Shown: positions 1-9,389, counted from the stretch's first letter. The stretch: 64,000 nt of DNA from an uncultured Bacilli bacterium (GCA_910578855.1 CAJTRV010000004.1:12498-76497), one strand, 5' to 3'. The notes: a model not told the origin generated them from the sequence alone. Numbers and translations: made by a program.

Positions 1-725
1 CCAAATAATCCTCCAGGACCAATCGCATATAACGATTGAATGATCTGGAAGCCACTACCAAGTGGATCCTTCCATGGATTTAAAAAGGATAATATCCGTT
101 CTAACCGATAGGGAGCTACAGCAATCAAGCCAACAATCCCGGCCATTCCAAGCATTCCCATGCGTAAGAAAAATTTGAAAGGAACACCGCCAACAAAGAT
201 AAGCCCCATAATACTCATCACGATAATCATTCCGGTTCCAAAGTCAGGTTGTAACATAATAATTCCAAAGACAAGTAAGGTAAGGCTTAGAATCGGTAAA
301 ACCCCTTTTTTGATATCAGTCATCTGCTTTTCATTCTTAACCAGATACTTCGCTGTAAAAATGATAAGTGCCAATTTCATGAACTCACTTGGTTGAATCC
401 CAAATGAGCCAATTCCAAACCAGCTACGACTTCCATTCCGAACCGTTCCAATCCCAGGAATTAAGACCAACACCAATAAAATAAAACAGGTAATAACCAA
501 AGGTGTAGCCTTCTCATAATAAAGTCGATAATCAATTTTACTAATAACATACATAAAAACTAGTCCCAAGAGAAAGAAGACACCTTGATTAATGACAAAT
601 TTAAATGGATTATGAAACTTATATTCAGCCCATACATAAGAAGCGGAATAAATCATGATAATTCCAAAGATGGAAATCAAGATCACACTAATCAGAAGTC
701 CATAATCAATATTCCCTTTTTTCAT
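1..725 (-). CDS. ftsW: FtsW/SpoVE-type SEDS peptidoglycan glycosyltransferase (3' end outside window)
   Basis: Multispanning SEDS-family protein that polymerises lipid II into glycan strands at the septum, partnered with a class B PBP. 241 residues are visible and the frame is still open at the window edge. Seen: repeated hydrophobic segments, QPSEFMK at about residues 111-117, QPDFGTG at about 159-165 and NPWKDPLGSGFQ near 216-227, all classic SEDS signatures. The ATG at 725 lies just after the mraY stop (13 nt gap), so it is the distal gene of the visible mraY unit. The septal context favours FtsW or its sporulation paralogue SpoVE over RodA; the two cannot be told apart here. Confidence 0.85.
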   Translation of the reverse strand, partial: MKKGNIDYGLLISVILISIFGIIMIYSASYVWAEYKFHNPFKFVINQGVFFLLGLVFMYVISKIDYRLYYEKATPLVITCFILLVLVLIPGIGTVRNGSRSWFGIGSFGIQPSEFMKLALIIFTAKYLVKNEKQMTDIKKGVLPILSLTLLVFGIIMLQPDFGTGMIIVMSIMGLIFVGGVPFKFFLRMGMLGMAGIVGLIAVAPYRLERILSFLNPWKDPLGSGFQIIQSLYAIGPGGLF

Positions 726-737
726 TCTATCACCCTT

Positions 738-1730
738 TTAAAACCATACTCCAAATGCCAGCGCAACCATTGCCCCCAATAGTCCGATAATCCAAAATAA
801 CTTCACAATATCATTTTCCTTCCAGCCCCATTTTTCAAAAGTATGATGAATCGGTGCCATAGGAAAAAGGCGTTTTTTCGTTAGTTTATAATAATAACGT
901 TGTAAAATACAACTCATCGTTTCTAGAACAAAGACAATCCCGATGATCACTAGTAGCAATTCATGACGCGTCAAAATGGCTAGTGTTCCTAATGTTGCCC
1001 CAAGAGCGAGCGAACCGGTATCACCCATAAATATTTTAGCTGGTTTGGTATTAAACACAAGAAACCCTAGTAGTGATCCAATCAGAATAAAACAAAATAA
1101 GCCAAGATCCGTATACCCCTCTAACCAACCAGTATTATAACTAATTAAACCAAAAGCAAGAAAAGCAATAACGGAAAGACCGCCAGCAAGACCATCTAAG
1201 CCATCGGTTAAGTTAACCGCATTACTACTGGCAAGGAGCAAAAAGAGAATAAATAAACCATAGAAGAACCCGATGTTACAGCGAATATTAAATGTATGAA
1301 TCCAGATTAGTGGCTCGTTCCCAGCTTTCATAAATAAATAGAAAAAGACAATCGCAATGATCAATTGTAATAATAATTTTTGTCCCTCCGATAATCCTTT
1401 ATTATTATGTCTTAACACAATTAGATAGTCATCGATAAACCCAATCATTGCATAACCAATAAACGATAATAAAACGATTGCTAGCGTATAAGTCATCACC
1501 ATCTTGCCTGTAAGAATTAAGATCGTCACCGTAAATAACGTTGGAAGTAGGAAAATAAGTCCGCCCATCGTCGGTGTATGCGACTTACTCTGGTGGGCCT
1601 CCCGAAGATAAATACTGAGATTTTGATCAACCTTAAATTTCTTTAAAATAGGAATGAGAATCGCAGCGGTAATCACCGATAAAATAAATCCGATCATCAT
1701 TGCTAGTACTGATTTTGTCATTAGTAACAT
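738..1730 (-). CDS. mraY: Phospho-N-acetylmuramoyl-pentapeptide transferase
   Basis: Transfers phospho-MurNAc-pentapeptide from UDP to undecaprenyl phosphate to give lipid I, in the cytoplasmic membrane. 330 residues, about the usual length, with roughly ten hydrophobic helices. Family motifs seen: GFIDDYLIVLRHNNKGLS, NAVNLTDGLDGLAGG and FMGDTGSLALG (catalytic and Mg-binding aspartates), and PIHHTFEKWG near the C terminus. The first ATG is preceded by AGGAGG six bases upstream, so it is preferred to the second ATG three codons in. It follows the PBP gene by 10 nt and precedes ftsW by 12 nt, so the three are almost certainly co-transcribed. The murD and murG genes often found here are not in view. 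Confidence 0.96.
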   Translation of the reverse strand: MLLMTKSVLAMMIGFILSVITAAILIPILKKFKVDQNLSIYLREAHQSKSHTPTMGGLIFLLPTLFTVTILILTGKMVMTYTLAIVLLSFIGYAMIGFIDDYLIVLRHNNKGLSEGQKLLLQLIIAIVFFYLFMKAGNEPLIWIHTFNIRCNIGFFYGLFILFLLLASSNAVNLTDGLDGLAGGLSVIAFLAFGLISYNTGWLEGYTDLGLFCFILIGSLLGFLVFNTKPAKIFMGDTGSLALGATLGTLAILTRHELLLVIIGIVFVLETMSCILQRYYYKLTKKRLFPMAPIHHTFEKWGWKENDIVKLFWIIGLLGAMVALAFGVWF

Positions 1731-1740
1731 ACCATTCCTC

Positions 1741-3648
1741 CTACTGTTTTAATAACAATCTTACTACGTCACCCTCGTAAATTTTCTCGCCTGCTTTAGG
1801 TGATTGATAGGCGATTGTCTCCCCAGTTCCAGAAAATTCTACCTTGAAGCTGGTAAGCTCCTTCATCGCCTCACTGGTACTCTTGCCAACAACATTTGGA
1901 ACCTTGGCATATTTCTTATCCCCATAGTTATAGCGTTTCTCGCTACTTCCTTTTCGTTTGGGAATATTAAGAGCAGTAATCGAATCTTGTAAAATAGTCT
2001 TAGCAATCGGTGCCGCAACAGTTCCACCATACTGGGTAATGCCCTTGGCATTGTCAATTGCTACATAGACAACAACCTGAGGATCATCAGCTGGTAAAAA
2101 ACCAATAAACGAGGTAATATAGTTTCCTACCATATAACGACCATCCTTTACCTTTTGCGCTGTCCCAGTCTTTCCACCAACCCGGTACCCATCAATAAAG
2201 GCTGGGCGTCCTGTTCCATTGGTTACAACACTTTCTAGCGTCATTCGTACTTGCTCAGATGTTTTCGAACTGATGACTTTGCGGACCACTTTCTTCTTCG
2301 TCTCTTTAATTACACCATTGGTTTCCGGTTCATTTAAACTCTTAACAATATAGGGTTGATATAAGTATCCCCCATTGATGGCTGCACTAACTGCTGTAAT
2401 CTGTTGAATTGGTGTAACTGATACCCCTTGCCCAAATGACGTCGTTGCAAGTTCAACAGGCCCTACTTTATCGAGTGGAAACAAGATACCAGATCCTTCT
2501 CCATTTAAATCAATTCCGGTTTTCGTTCCAAAACCAAAATTATGAATGTACTGGAACAATTTTTCCTTACCGATTCGCTGCCCCAGTACAACGAATCCTG
2601 GGTTGCATGAATTTTCAACAACCTGTAAAAAAGTTTGTTCCCCATGACCTCCATGCTTCCAACACTTAATCTTGGCATTCTCAACCCGAATTGATCCCCC
2701 ATCGGTAAACTTATCTTTATTAAGATCAACAAGCTTCTCTTCTAAAGCCGTTGCAAGGGTAATAATTTTAAATGTCGATCCTGGCTCATAGGTCATCCAA
2801 ATTGGTAAATTTCGATTGATTTCCTCGATGGTATAATCTTGATAATTACTTGGTGAAAAATTAGGACGCGAAGACATTGCTAATATCTCCCCACTCTTAG
2901 GATCCATCACAATTCCAAGAGCTTGATCAGGATTATACTTTAACATCGCATTATCTAGTTCCCGTTCTAGTGAGGATTGAATATCATAATTAATTGTTAA
3001 CGTCATATTCATTCCATCCTGTGGTTTTTCATAGACCTCATTTAATTCTAACTTGTTTCCCTTGGCATCACTAAAATATTTAATTGCTCCATATTCTCCC
3101 GTTAAATACTGATCATACATGAGTTCCAATCCTGATAATCCTTGGTTATCAATTCCAACAAATCCAATCGTATGTGATAAATACCGATCGTTAGGATAAT
3201 TGCGTTTTGACTCTTTTACGAGATAAACCCCTGGTAATTCTAAAGCAGCAATTTTATCGGCAACATCATATGACAAACGGCGTCCTTCAGGGTGAACCCG
3301 TTCAATCGACTCCTTCTTGGTAACATGCTGATAAATAGTCTGATATGAAACACCTAAAATCGCACTGATCTCTTTGGCTGTCTTTTCCTTATCTTTAATT
3401 TGATTGGGAATAAAGACCAATGACGATGTTGTTAGATTATCAGCGAGAACAACCCCATTACGGTCATAGATATTACCACGACTCGCCTCGATAGGAAGAT
3501 TACGACTCCATAAACCAGCTGCATATTGATTAAGACGTTTATAATCGATTACTTGAATATAAAAGACTTTCCCAATGATCATCAAAAATAATAGAAGCAT
3601 GATCAATAAAACAATCCGAATACGATAGTGAATATTTTTAAAGAACAT
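1741..3648 (-). CDS. Class B penicillin-binding protein with PASTA domain (SpoVD/PBP2X-like)
   Basis: Peptidoglycan D,D-transpeptidase anchored by one N-terminal helix (residues ~10-30). Seen in order: PBP dimerisation domain opening with SRGNIYDRNG, transpeptidase motifs EPGSTFK (Ser ~291), ENSCN (Ser ~347) and KTGTA (Lys ~493), then one PASTA repeat in the last ~55 residues. A GTG three codons upstream is in frame but lies in the Shine-Dalgarno (AGAGGTG), so the ATG at 3648 is chosen. The PASTA tail and linkage to mraY and an ftsW/spoVE-like gene match SpoVD of the sporulation-cortex pathway, but a vegetative divisome role is equally possible because a second PASTA PBP lies upstream. Confidence 0.9.
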   Translation of the reverse strand: MFFKNIHYRIRIVLLIMLLLFLMIIGKVFYIQVIDYKRLNQYAAGLWSRNLPIEASRGNIYDRNGVVLADNLTTSSLVFIPNQIKDKEKTAKEISAILGVSYQTIYQHVTKKESIERVHPEGRRLSYDVADKIAALELPGVYLVKESKRNYPNDRYLSHTIGFVGIDNQGLSGLELMYDQYLTGEYGAIKYFSDAKGNKLELNEVYEKPQDGMNMTLTINYDIQSSLERELDNAMLKYNPDQALGIVMDPKSGEILAMSSRPNFSPSNYQDYTIEEINRNLPIWMTYEPGSTFKIITLATALEEKLVDLNKDKFTDGGSIRVENAKIKCWKHGGHGEQTFLQVVENSCNPGFVVLGQRIGKEKLFQYIHNFGFGTKTGIDLNGEGSGILFPLDKVGPVELATTSFGQGVSVTPIQQITAVSAAINGGYLYQPYIVKSLNEPETNGVIKETKKKVVRKVISSKTSEQVRMTLESVVTNGTGRPAFIDGYRVGGKTGTAQKVKDGRYMVGNYITSFIGFLPADDPQVVVYVAIDNAKGITQYGGTVAAPIAKTILQDSITALNIPKRKGSSEKRYNYGDKKYAKVPNVVGKSTSEAMKELTSFKVEFSGTGETIAYQSPKAGEKIYEGDVVRLLLKQ

Positions 3649-3682
3649 GGTAATCACCTCTAATAATGTATATGTACAAGCA

Positions 3683-3713
3683 CAAAAAAAAGAACAACAT
3701 CACGATTGTTCTT
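3683..3713 (-). terminator. Rho-independent terminator after the deacetylase gene
   Basis: Eight-base-pair stem AAGAACAA/TTGTTCTT (3690-3697 and 3706-3713) followed on the minus strand by a run of eight T. It lies only 26 nt before the SpoVD-like gene, so that gene needs either read-through or a promoter overlapping the hairpin. The 180 nt between the deacetylase stop and this stem holds no recognisable gene. Confidence 0.75.
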
Positions 3714-3892
3714 AGCGTTCTTTATGTGCATAAATATAAAGTGAGATAGGGTAACCAATCTAATGATCATTGCGGTCATCAACCAGTAACAAAGTCCCTG
3801 GATGCGCAAAAAATATTTCAAATAATACTACACCAATGGGAAGATTATGCTTCCAGATTTTCCAAAAAGTTCTCCAGTAAGACAACTAAATC

Positions 3893-5092
3893 TTAATTGT
3901 TCACTCCATGATGGATGGGCTTAGTCCCAGCTGTAATCCGATCAAACTGATAGCCATTCTGTTTGCCATAGGTAATAATACGGTCTAAAGCATCCGCTGT
4001 TTGTTGGTTTGCTGCATAATCATGCATCAATACAACATATGTGGACTCATTACCTAAACTAGACGTTACATTTTTGACAATCGCATCGCTCCCAATTCGC
4101 CCAGTATCTCCGCTATCAATATTCCAATCAAAATAATGAAATCCTCGGCGCATTACTTCGGTTGTCAGAGTACTCATAATGCCTGGTTGAAACTTACTAA
4201 CAGTATTCGAACTTCCTCCTGGAAAACGAATAATATTAGCATCTTCCCCAGTAATCGTTTTTAAGCGAGCTCGTAATTCATAAAGATCTTTAAAATAAGT
4301 ATCCACTGATTGATAAATATAACGATAATTATGCGTATTGCTATGAATTGCCACCGTATGACCTTCATCATGTACTCGTTTCGTGATAGCATTGTAACTA
4401 GAATCTTTCCCGATCATAAAAAATGTTGCTTTGACCCCATGCTGCTTTAAAACATCCAATATGGCAGGTGTAACCTGCGATGGACCGTCATCAAATGTTA
4501 AATAAATAGTTTTTAAATTTGGATCTTTCTTAGGAACCACTCGAATTGTTCGGATTTCCGTCACTTCATTCCCCGCTTGATCCTTACTATAATATTGTAA
4601 TCGATATTCCCCCTGTTTCTTTGGATTGACTTGCCCCGTTACCCGAACAGATTTGGTAATATCTCCATCATTATTATCGATTGCCTGATAACCAGGCTCG
4701 GTATAGTTTGTCCCCTCTTCTACAAACATCTCTTTGGCTCCATGTAGGACAAGTCGGGGTTTATCACGGTCTATAACAATCACTGTTCGTGATTTACGAA
4801 TCGTTCCATTTAGATAAGAAATACGATATTGAATTTGATACCTACCAGCTCTCTTCATATTTAAATTACTTTTAACGATAACCCGTGGTGACTTCATTCC
4901 AAGTATCACTGAAACCTTCGTTCCAGGATCAACATAGTTCTCCCCCATAGGAATAGTCATTGTCTTTGGACCCTTCAATTGGATCCTTGGACGATATAAT
5001 ACCAGTCCCGTAATTAAAATAAATAAAAAACTCCAAAAAACAACGAGAAACTGCATTCTTCGCGTCCATTTTTTTATCGCTTGTTGCTTCAT
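3893..5092 (-). CDS. Membrane-anchored polysaccharide deacetylase with two Ig-like (DUF5011) domains
   Basis: Extracytoplasmic carbohydrate esterase family 4 enzyme; the likely substrate is N-acetylated cell-wall glycan. One N-terminal helix (~14-34), two DUF5011-type beta domains (~40-110 and ~115-188, each with the D.G..Y.DPG-like pattern), then a NodB domain from ~195. Catalytic features seen: TFDDGPS at ~200-206, metal-binding HSNTH at ~251-255, RFPGGSSN, DWNIDSGD and VLMHD. A TTG codon directly before the ATG is also spaced acceptably from AGGATG, so the start is uncertain by one codon. It sits alone between two terminators inside the dcw cluster, an unusual location that hints at wall modification tied to division or sporulation. 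Confidence 0.9.
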   Translation of the reverse strand: MKQQAIKKWTRRMQFLVVFWSFLFILITGLVLYRPRIQLKGPKTMTIPMGENYVDPGTKVSVILGMKSPRVIVKSNLNMKRAGRYQIQYRISYLNGTIRKSRTVIVIDRDKPRLVLHGAKEMFVEEGTNYTEPGYQAIDNNDGDITKSVRVTGQVNPKKQGEYRLQYYSKDQAGNEVTEIRTIRVVPKKDPNLKTIYLTFDDGPSQVTPAILDVLKQHGVKATFFMIGKDSSYNAITKRVHDEGHTVAIHSNTHNYRYIYQSVDTYFKDLYELRARLKTITGEDANIIRFPGGSSNTVSKFQPGIMSTLTTEVMRRGFHYFDWNIDSGDTGRIGSDAIVKNVTSSLGNESTYVVLMHDYAANQQTADALDRIITYGKQNGYQFDRITAGTKPIHHGVNN

Positions 5093-5203
5093 CAATAATC
5101 ACATCCTACATCCTCATCATTAGTATAACTAATTTTAATCAAAATACTCTTTTTATCATAACACACCCAAATCTTTTTGTATAGCAAGTTCTAACTTATT
5201 TTA

Positions 5204-5239
5204 GCAAAAAAACATAGTCATTTTTTCATGTCTATGTTT
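5204..5239 (-). terminator. Terminator at the end of the mraZ-rsmH-ftsL-pbp unit
   Basis: AACATAG/CTATGTT stem overlapping the PBP stop codon, followed by seven T on the minus strand. Confidence 0.7.
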
Positions 5240-7430
5240 CTTTTTTAGAATCTTGTTCCTCTACATATTTATCATTTAAAATAATTTTAATCGTTTCTTT
5301 TCCAGTAATTACCGTTCCTGGTTTGATACTCTGGTTAGTAATATATCCATGTCCTTCTGTTTCATACGCAATTCCTAATAAGGTAAACAGGTGAATGGCA
5401 TCACCACTCGACCAACCAGTTAAATCAATCATTTTTTTATTGGCATCATTGGTTAATAGAATTACTTTATCTCCTGACATAACGGTTGTTCCACGAGAAG
5501 GATATTGACTAATAATTTTTGCACCCTCTCCAATGACGATTGGCGTAATTTTTTGATTGGTTAACTCTTTTACCACCGTCTCCTTTGTTTTGTTGATATA
5601 GGATGGCAACACATAAGTAACAATCGCCGTCTTATCTAATGTTTCACCAAACATATTTCTATATTTGGCAATACTAGTAATCACACTCTTAACCGCGGTA
5701 TATAGGCCTTTACTTTCACCCCAGCTTGGTTTTCGCATGGCACCATAAATAATAATTTCCGGCTCATCTTTGGGATACATCCCAGCAAACGAGAAAATAT
5801 AATCATTTTTCCCACTCAAATATAGACCTGTTTCATTGTCAAAAATTTGGGCAGTTCCGGTTTTTCCAATAATATCAAAACCATCAATTTTATATGTTGT
5901 TCCGGTCGTTCCAAGATCTTTTCCGTGAATGGTATTCCACATCAATTCTTTCATCTTATCAACCGTCGATTGTTTGACTAGTTGTTCTGATTCTTCCCGC
6001 TTCGCCTTATACGTAACTTTTTTGGTATTAGGATCGACGATTTTATCAACAATATGTGGTTTCAACATCTTTCCATTATTCGATAGAATTGTAAGGGCTT
6101 GTAAATTTTGAATTTGCGTTGTTGTAATCCCTTGCCCAAATCCCGCATTGGCAACTTCAATGGGATATGTGAATGAAATATCACCAGTTTGTTCCCGAGG
6201 AAGTTCAATTCCCGTCTTCGCCCCAAAACCATATTTTTTAAGACAAGTCCGTAAATCTTCTTTATTGATAAACCGCGATAGCATATTGGTAATACCAACA
6301 TTTGAAGAATACTCATACCCTTTATCAAAGGTGATGTTTCCCCAACCTTTTCGGTTCCAATCATATACCGTATTCTCACCTACAGCAATCGATCCCGATT
6401 TAAACGAAGCTTGACCATCATAAGTACCTTTTTCAAGCGCACACATATAGGTAAATGTCTTCATCGTCGATCCTGGTTCATAGACATATGAGACTAAAGG
6501 ATTCTCATAGTTTTCAATATCTCGTAAATTAGGATCAAATGAAGGAATCGAGGAAGTACCAAGTATTTTCCCAGTCTTTGCATCCATAGCTGTTAAAATT
6601 AGCCATTCTGGATCATAAACGTTTTCACTTTCTTTCACCGCACTTTCGATAAAGCGCTGAATATTAGAGTCAAGTGTAAGATAGATATTTGCCCCATCCA
6701 AGGCTGGAGTCTTATATTCTTTCGTATCAGGTATTTGATATCCATTTCGGTCCTGTTGTTGCCTAAGACTCCCATTACTTCCTTTCAGTAAATCATCATA
6801 CATACTCTCGATACCAAGCTCTCCAACAATATAGCTTTGAATGGTACTAATACCATTATCTTCAATTGTTTTATCATACTGTTTGGCATATCCAACGACA
6901 TAAGAAGCAAAATTTCCATTTGGATAGTAGCGTTTCTTATTCTCAGTAAAACCAATTCCTGGTAGCTCCAACTGTTCAATCTCTTCTTTTTTTAGCTCCG
7001 TAATTCCCCGACCACCAGGTCCAAGCTCAACCTGATAGGCATTGCTACTAAGTAGCCGCTCTAAATATTCTACAGTCATCCCAAGAACGGGCGCTAATTT
7101 TTCGGCTGTCTTCTTTTTATCGACAACATGACGTGGCTTTTTCGAATTGGTGGTTCGGCTCTCACTTAGATAAGCAACCACCGTATACGAGTAAACATTT
7201 AAAGCGAGCGTATTTCCATCTTTATCATAGATATTTCCCCGCTTCGCATATAATGTTTTCGTTACTGTATTTCGAGCCTTAGCAAATTTCTCCATATTAA
7301 TTCCATAAATAATTGGTGACAATGATAAATAACACAATTGCACATACAAAAGAACCATAAAAAAAAGGAAGCATTTTAAAATCAAATTTGGAAATTTCCA
7401 AGCTTTTAATTTTACACTTCTCTTCTTCAT
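5232..7430 (-). CDS. pbpB: Class B penicillin-binding protein, divisome transpeptidase (PBP2B/FtsI-like) with two PASTA-like repeats
   Basis: Septal peptidoglycan transpeptidase. 732 residues: N-terminal membrane helix ~14-37, dimerisation domain with KRGNIYDKDGN, transpeptidase domain with EPGSTMK (Ser ~321), SSN (~375-377) and KTGTA (Lys ~523), then two PASTA-like repeats between ~598 and the C terminus. Position directly after ftsL is the canonical place of pbpB/ftsI in the dcw cluster. Start ATG is preceded by GAGGTG at good spacing. It is longer than the SpoVD-like paralogue two genes downstream, mostly through an insert in the dimerisation domain and the extra PASTA repeat. Confidence 0.93.
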   Translation of the reverse strand: MKKRSVKLKAWKFPNLILKCFLFFMVLLYVQLCYLSLSPIIYGINMEKFAKARNTVTKTLYAKRGNIYDKDGNTLALNVYSYTVVAYLSESRTTNSKKPRHVVDKKKTAEKLAPVLGMTVEYLERLLSSNAYQVELGPGGRGITELKKEEIEQLELPGIGFTENKKRYYPNGNFASYVVGYAKQYDKTIEDNGISTIQSYIVGELGIESMYDDLLKGSNGSLRQQQDRNGYQIPDTKEYKTPALDGANIYLTLDSNIQRFIESAVKESENVYDPEWLILTAMDAKTGKILGTSSIPSFDPNLRDIENYENPLVSYVYEPGSTMKTFTYMCALEKGTYDGQASFKSGSIAVGENTVYDWNRKGWGNITFDKGYEYSSNVGITNMLSRFINKEDLRTCLKKYGFGAKTGIELPREQTGDISFTYPIEVANAGFGQGITTTQIQNLQALTILSNNGKMLKPHIVDKIVDPNTKKVTYKAKREESEQLVKQSTVDKMKELMWNTIHGKDLGTTGTTYKIDGFDIIGKTGTAQIFDNETGLYLSGKNDYIFSFAGMYPKDEPEIIIYGAMRKPSWGESKGLYTAVKSVITSIAKYRNMFGETLDKTAIVTYVLPSYINKTKETVVKELTNQKITPIVIGEGAKIISQYPSRGTTVMSGDKVILLTNDANKKMIDLTGWSSGDAIHLFTLLGIAYETEGHGYITNQSIKPGTVITGKETIKIILNDKYVEEQDSKKET

Positions 7431-7443
7431 AGGTTCACCTCGA

Positions 7444-7740
7444 TTATTTATTAATTATTACAATATTATCATTATTATACTCTAAACCCATTTCCTTGGC
7501 AACATCTTTCACTTTATCAAAAGATGTTAACTCATTGACTTTCATCGTTAAACTCTCATTCTTTTTTTCTTGTTGGGTAATATCATATTTTAACTTTTCA
7601 ACATTCATTTTTAAATTTCCAATATTGGCTCCACAAAAAATAGAGGAAGCAAAAGAAAGCACAGCACAAAGAACTGCTGCTGTATATAATATTTTCTCAC
7701 CCTTAGTAATACGTAGTCTTCTCACTTTTCTCGTTCTCAC
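7444..7740 (-). CDS. ftsL: Cell division protein FtsL
   Basis: Small bitopic divisome protein that joins the DivIB/DivIC complex and activates the FtsW-PBP pair. 98 residues: basic N terminus (RKVRRLRITKGEK), one membrane helix (~19-38), then a heptad-like coiled coil (~42-75). GTG start with GAGG seven bases upstream. It lies 14 nt after rsmH and 13 nt before pbpB, the standard position. Sequence conservation in this family is low, so the call rests on size, topology and context. Confidence 0.85.
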   Translation of the reverse strand: MRTRKVRRLRITKGEKILYTAAVLCAVLSFASSIFCGANIGNLKMNVEKLKYDITQQEKKNESLTMKVNELTSFDKVKDVAKEMGLEYNNDNIVIINK

Positions 7741-7754
7741 ACTGAACCCTCGCT

Positions 7755-8672
7755 TTATTTTATTCTTTCAATGACTCTAAGTCGCGCACTACGAGCCCGA
7801 TTGTTTTCTTCTAATTCCTCAGTACTTGGACAAATATTAGCAATGATTTGATACTTTGGCAAGTATTCCTCCGGAACTACCGGCAATTGCCGCAAGCTAG
7901 CATCCATTGTACTATGTGCTTTAAAGATCGTCTTTACCAACCGATCTTCTAAGGAATGAAAGGTAATTACACAGACTCTTCCCCCTACTTTGACAAGCTC
8001 CAGTGCTTGTCTTACCGCTTCTTCACAGACTGCTAATTCCTGATTCACTTCAATTCGAATTGCCTGAAACACTTTGCGTGCAGGATGTTTTAAACGACGA
8101 TATTTTTCAGGAACATGATTCTTAATAATCTCAACCAGCTCTAATGTCGTGGCAATTGGTTGTACTTCTCTTGCTTGAACAATTCCCCGGGCAATTTGAT
8201 AAGCAAATTTTTCTTCTCCATATTCTTTAAAAATACGGGTTAAATCAGAAATCGTATAAGTATTAACCACTTGATAAGCAGATAACGCTTGATCCTGATC
8301 CATGCGCATATCAAGCGGTGCATCCTGATGAAAACTAAACCCCCGATCTTTTTCATCTAATTGTGGACTTGAAACCCCAAGGTCAAACAAGATCCCATCG
8401 ACCTCTTGGATTCCCCGCTTCTGTAATTCTTCTGTCATATGACAAAAATTACTCTTGATAATTTCAAAATTAGGCGCTATTTCACTAAGCCGTTTCTGAC
8501 TATGAGAAATAGCATCGCGATCTTGGTCAAAGGCGAATAGAAACCCCTTTTTAATTTCTTTTAAAATGGCACTACTGTGCCCGCCATATCCCAAGGTGGC
8601 GTCGACGATAATACTATCGTCGTGTATTTTTAAATAGGATAGACTCTCTTCTAATAAAACACTTTTATGCAT
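7755..8672 (-). CDS. rsmH: 16S rRNA (cytosine(1402)-N(4))-methyltransferase
   Basis: SAM-dependent enzyme methylating C1402 in the ribosomal P site (formerly MraW). 305 residues, family length. Motifs: VDATLGYGGHS (SAM binding), FDLGVSSPQLDEKDRGFS and HSLEDRLVK, with the typical C-terminal RSARLRVIER. ATG preceded by AGGAGG. It begins 8 nt after mraZ, forming the conserved mraZ-rsmH-ftsL start of the cluster. Confidence 0.97.
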   Translation of the reverse strand: MHKSVLLEESLSYLKIHDDSIIVDATLGYGGHSSAILKEIKKGFLFAFDQDRDAISHSQKRLSEIAPNFEIIKSNFCHMTEELQKRGIQEVDGILFDLGVSSPQLDEKDRGFSFHQDAPLDMRMDQDQALSAYQVVNTYTISDLTRIFKEYGEEKFAYQIARGIVQAREVQPIATTLELVEIIKNHVPEKYRRLKHPARKVFQAIRIEVNQELAVCEEAVRQALELVKVGGRVCVITFHSLEDRLVKTIFKAHSTMDASLRQLPVVPEEYLPKYQIIANICPSTEELEENNRARSARLRVIERIK

Positions 8673-8680
8673 AGTCCCTC

Positions 8681-9112
8681 CTAATTAAAACTTGTAGAAA
8701 ATAGATTATCAGCAATTGCTGATAAGTTGCTCTCATTTTCATCAATAAACGCTTCCCAACGATCTTTACTCCAGATTTCCAAACGATCATTGACGCCAAT
8801 AATAATACAGTCTTTCACTAGACCGGCAAATTTCATCAGTGGTGGTGTTAATTTTAAACGTCCTTGTTTATCAAATTCACAAGTGGTCGCACCCGATAAA
8901 AAGAAGCGCATGAAATTACGAGCATCTTTCGTATTGGGTAATTCTTTGTACTTCTCAATAATGGAATTCCATTCTTTCATCGGATAGACAAATAGACAGT
9001 TATCAAGACCTCGCGTCACGACAAAAGTTTCTCCTAGGTCATAACGGACTTTCGACGGAATGGTTAATCGGCCTTTGTCATCAACCGAATGATGATATTC
9101 CCCCATCAACAT
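8681..9112 (-). CDS. mraZ: Transcriptional regulator MraZ
   Basis: AbrB-fold DNA-binding protein that forms rings and represses its own dcw operon. 143 residues with two half-repeats (HSVDDKGRLTIP and CEFDKQGRLKL), each the DxKGR signature. Open reading continues 20 codons further upstream, but those codons are made of the MraZ-box repeats and the -10 element, so the ATG at 9112 (MLMGEYHH, matching the MFMGEY start of B. subtilis MraZ) is chosen. The GGGTGA ribosome binding site overlaps the last box. First gene of the cluster. Confidence 0.95.
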   Translation of the reverse strand: MLMGEYHHSVDDKGRLTIPSKVRYDLGETFVVTRGLDNCLFVYPMKEWNSIIEKYKELPNTKDARNFMRFFLSGATTCEFDKQGRLKLTPPLMKFAGLVKDCIIIGVNDRLEIWSKDRWEAFIDENESNLSAIADNLFSTSFN

Positions 9113-9120
9113 GAAATCAC

Positions 9121-9177
9121 CCACTTTGCTCCACTTTATTCCACTAGATACCACTATTTTACTCCATAACACCCACT
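9121..9177 (-). promoter_or_regulatory. MraZ-box operator array
   Basis: On the minus strand AGTGG recurs at exact 10-bp spacing: + strand CCACT at 9121, 9131, 9141 and 9151, a degenerate unit at 9161 and another CCACT at 9173. Three units extend to AAAGTGG, the motif associated with MraZ in Mollicutes and relatives. The array covers the -10 element and the start of the transcript, so binding should block initiation (inference). Confidence 0.8.
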
Positions 9178-9184
9178 TTGTAAA
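9156..9184 (-). promoter_or_regulatory. mraZ sigma-A promoter inside the operator
   Basis: -35 TTTACA (9184-9179), 17-bp spacer, -10 TAAAAT (9161-9156). Predicted start near 9149, giving a ~37-nt leader. Confidence 0.6.
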
Positions 9185-9288
9185 TAGGTCCTTTCGATTT
9201 TTTCATAAAAAGTGAAGCAAGAAAACAAATTAGAAATCAATTATGACAAGTAAATTGTCAAGAAATAAGAATGGCCAACCATAAGACA

Positions 9289-9318
9289 CAAAAAAAGACA
9301 ATCAAAAATTCGATTGTC
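9289..9318 (-). terminator. Terminator after the 152-residue hypothetical gene
   Basis: GACAATC/GATTGTC stem (9297-9303, 9312-9318) with seven T after it on the minus strand, insulating mraZ from the upstream gene. Confidence 0.75.
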
Positions 9319-9389
9319 GAGACCATTATCAGAAATTGTGAATAGTATTTGATAAATCGGTATTCCCAATTTAAAATCAATTCTATCAA

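Noticed and set aside
3720..3892. Small RNA or riboswitch in the gap after the deacetylase gene
   Set aside because: No recognisable consensus or strong secondary structure other than the terminator at its end.
9113..9172. N-terminal extension of MraZ by 20 codons
   Set aside because: These codons consist of operator repeats and the -10 element, and the family starts at MLMGEY.
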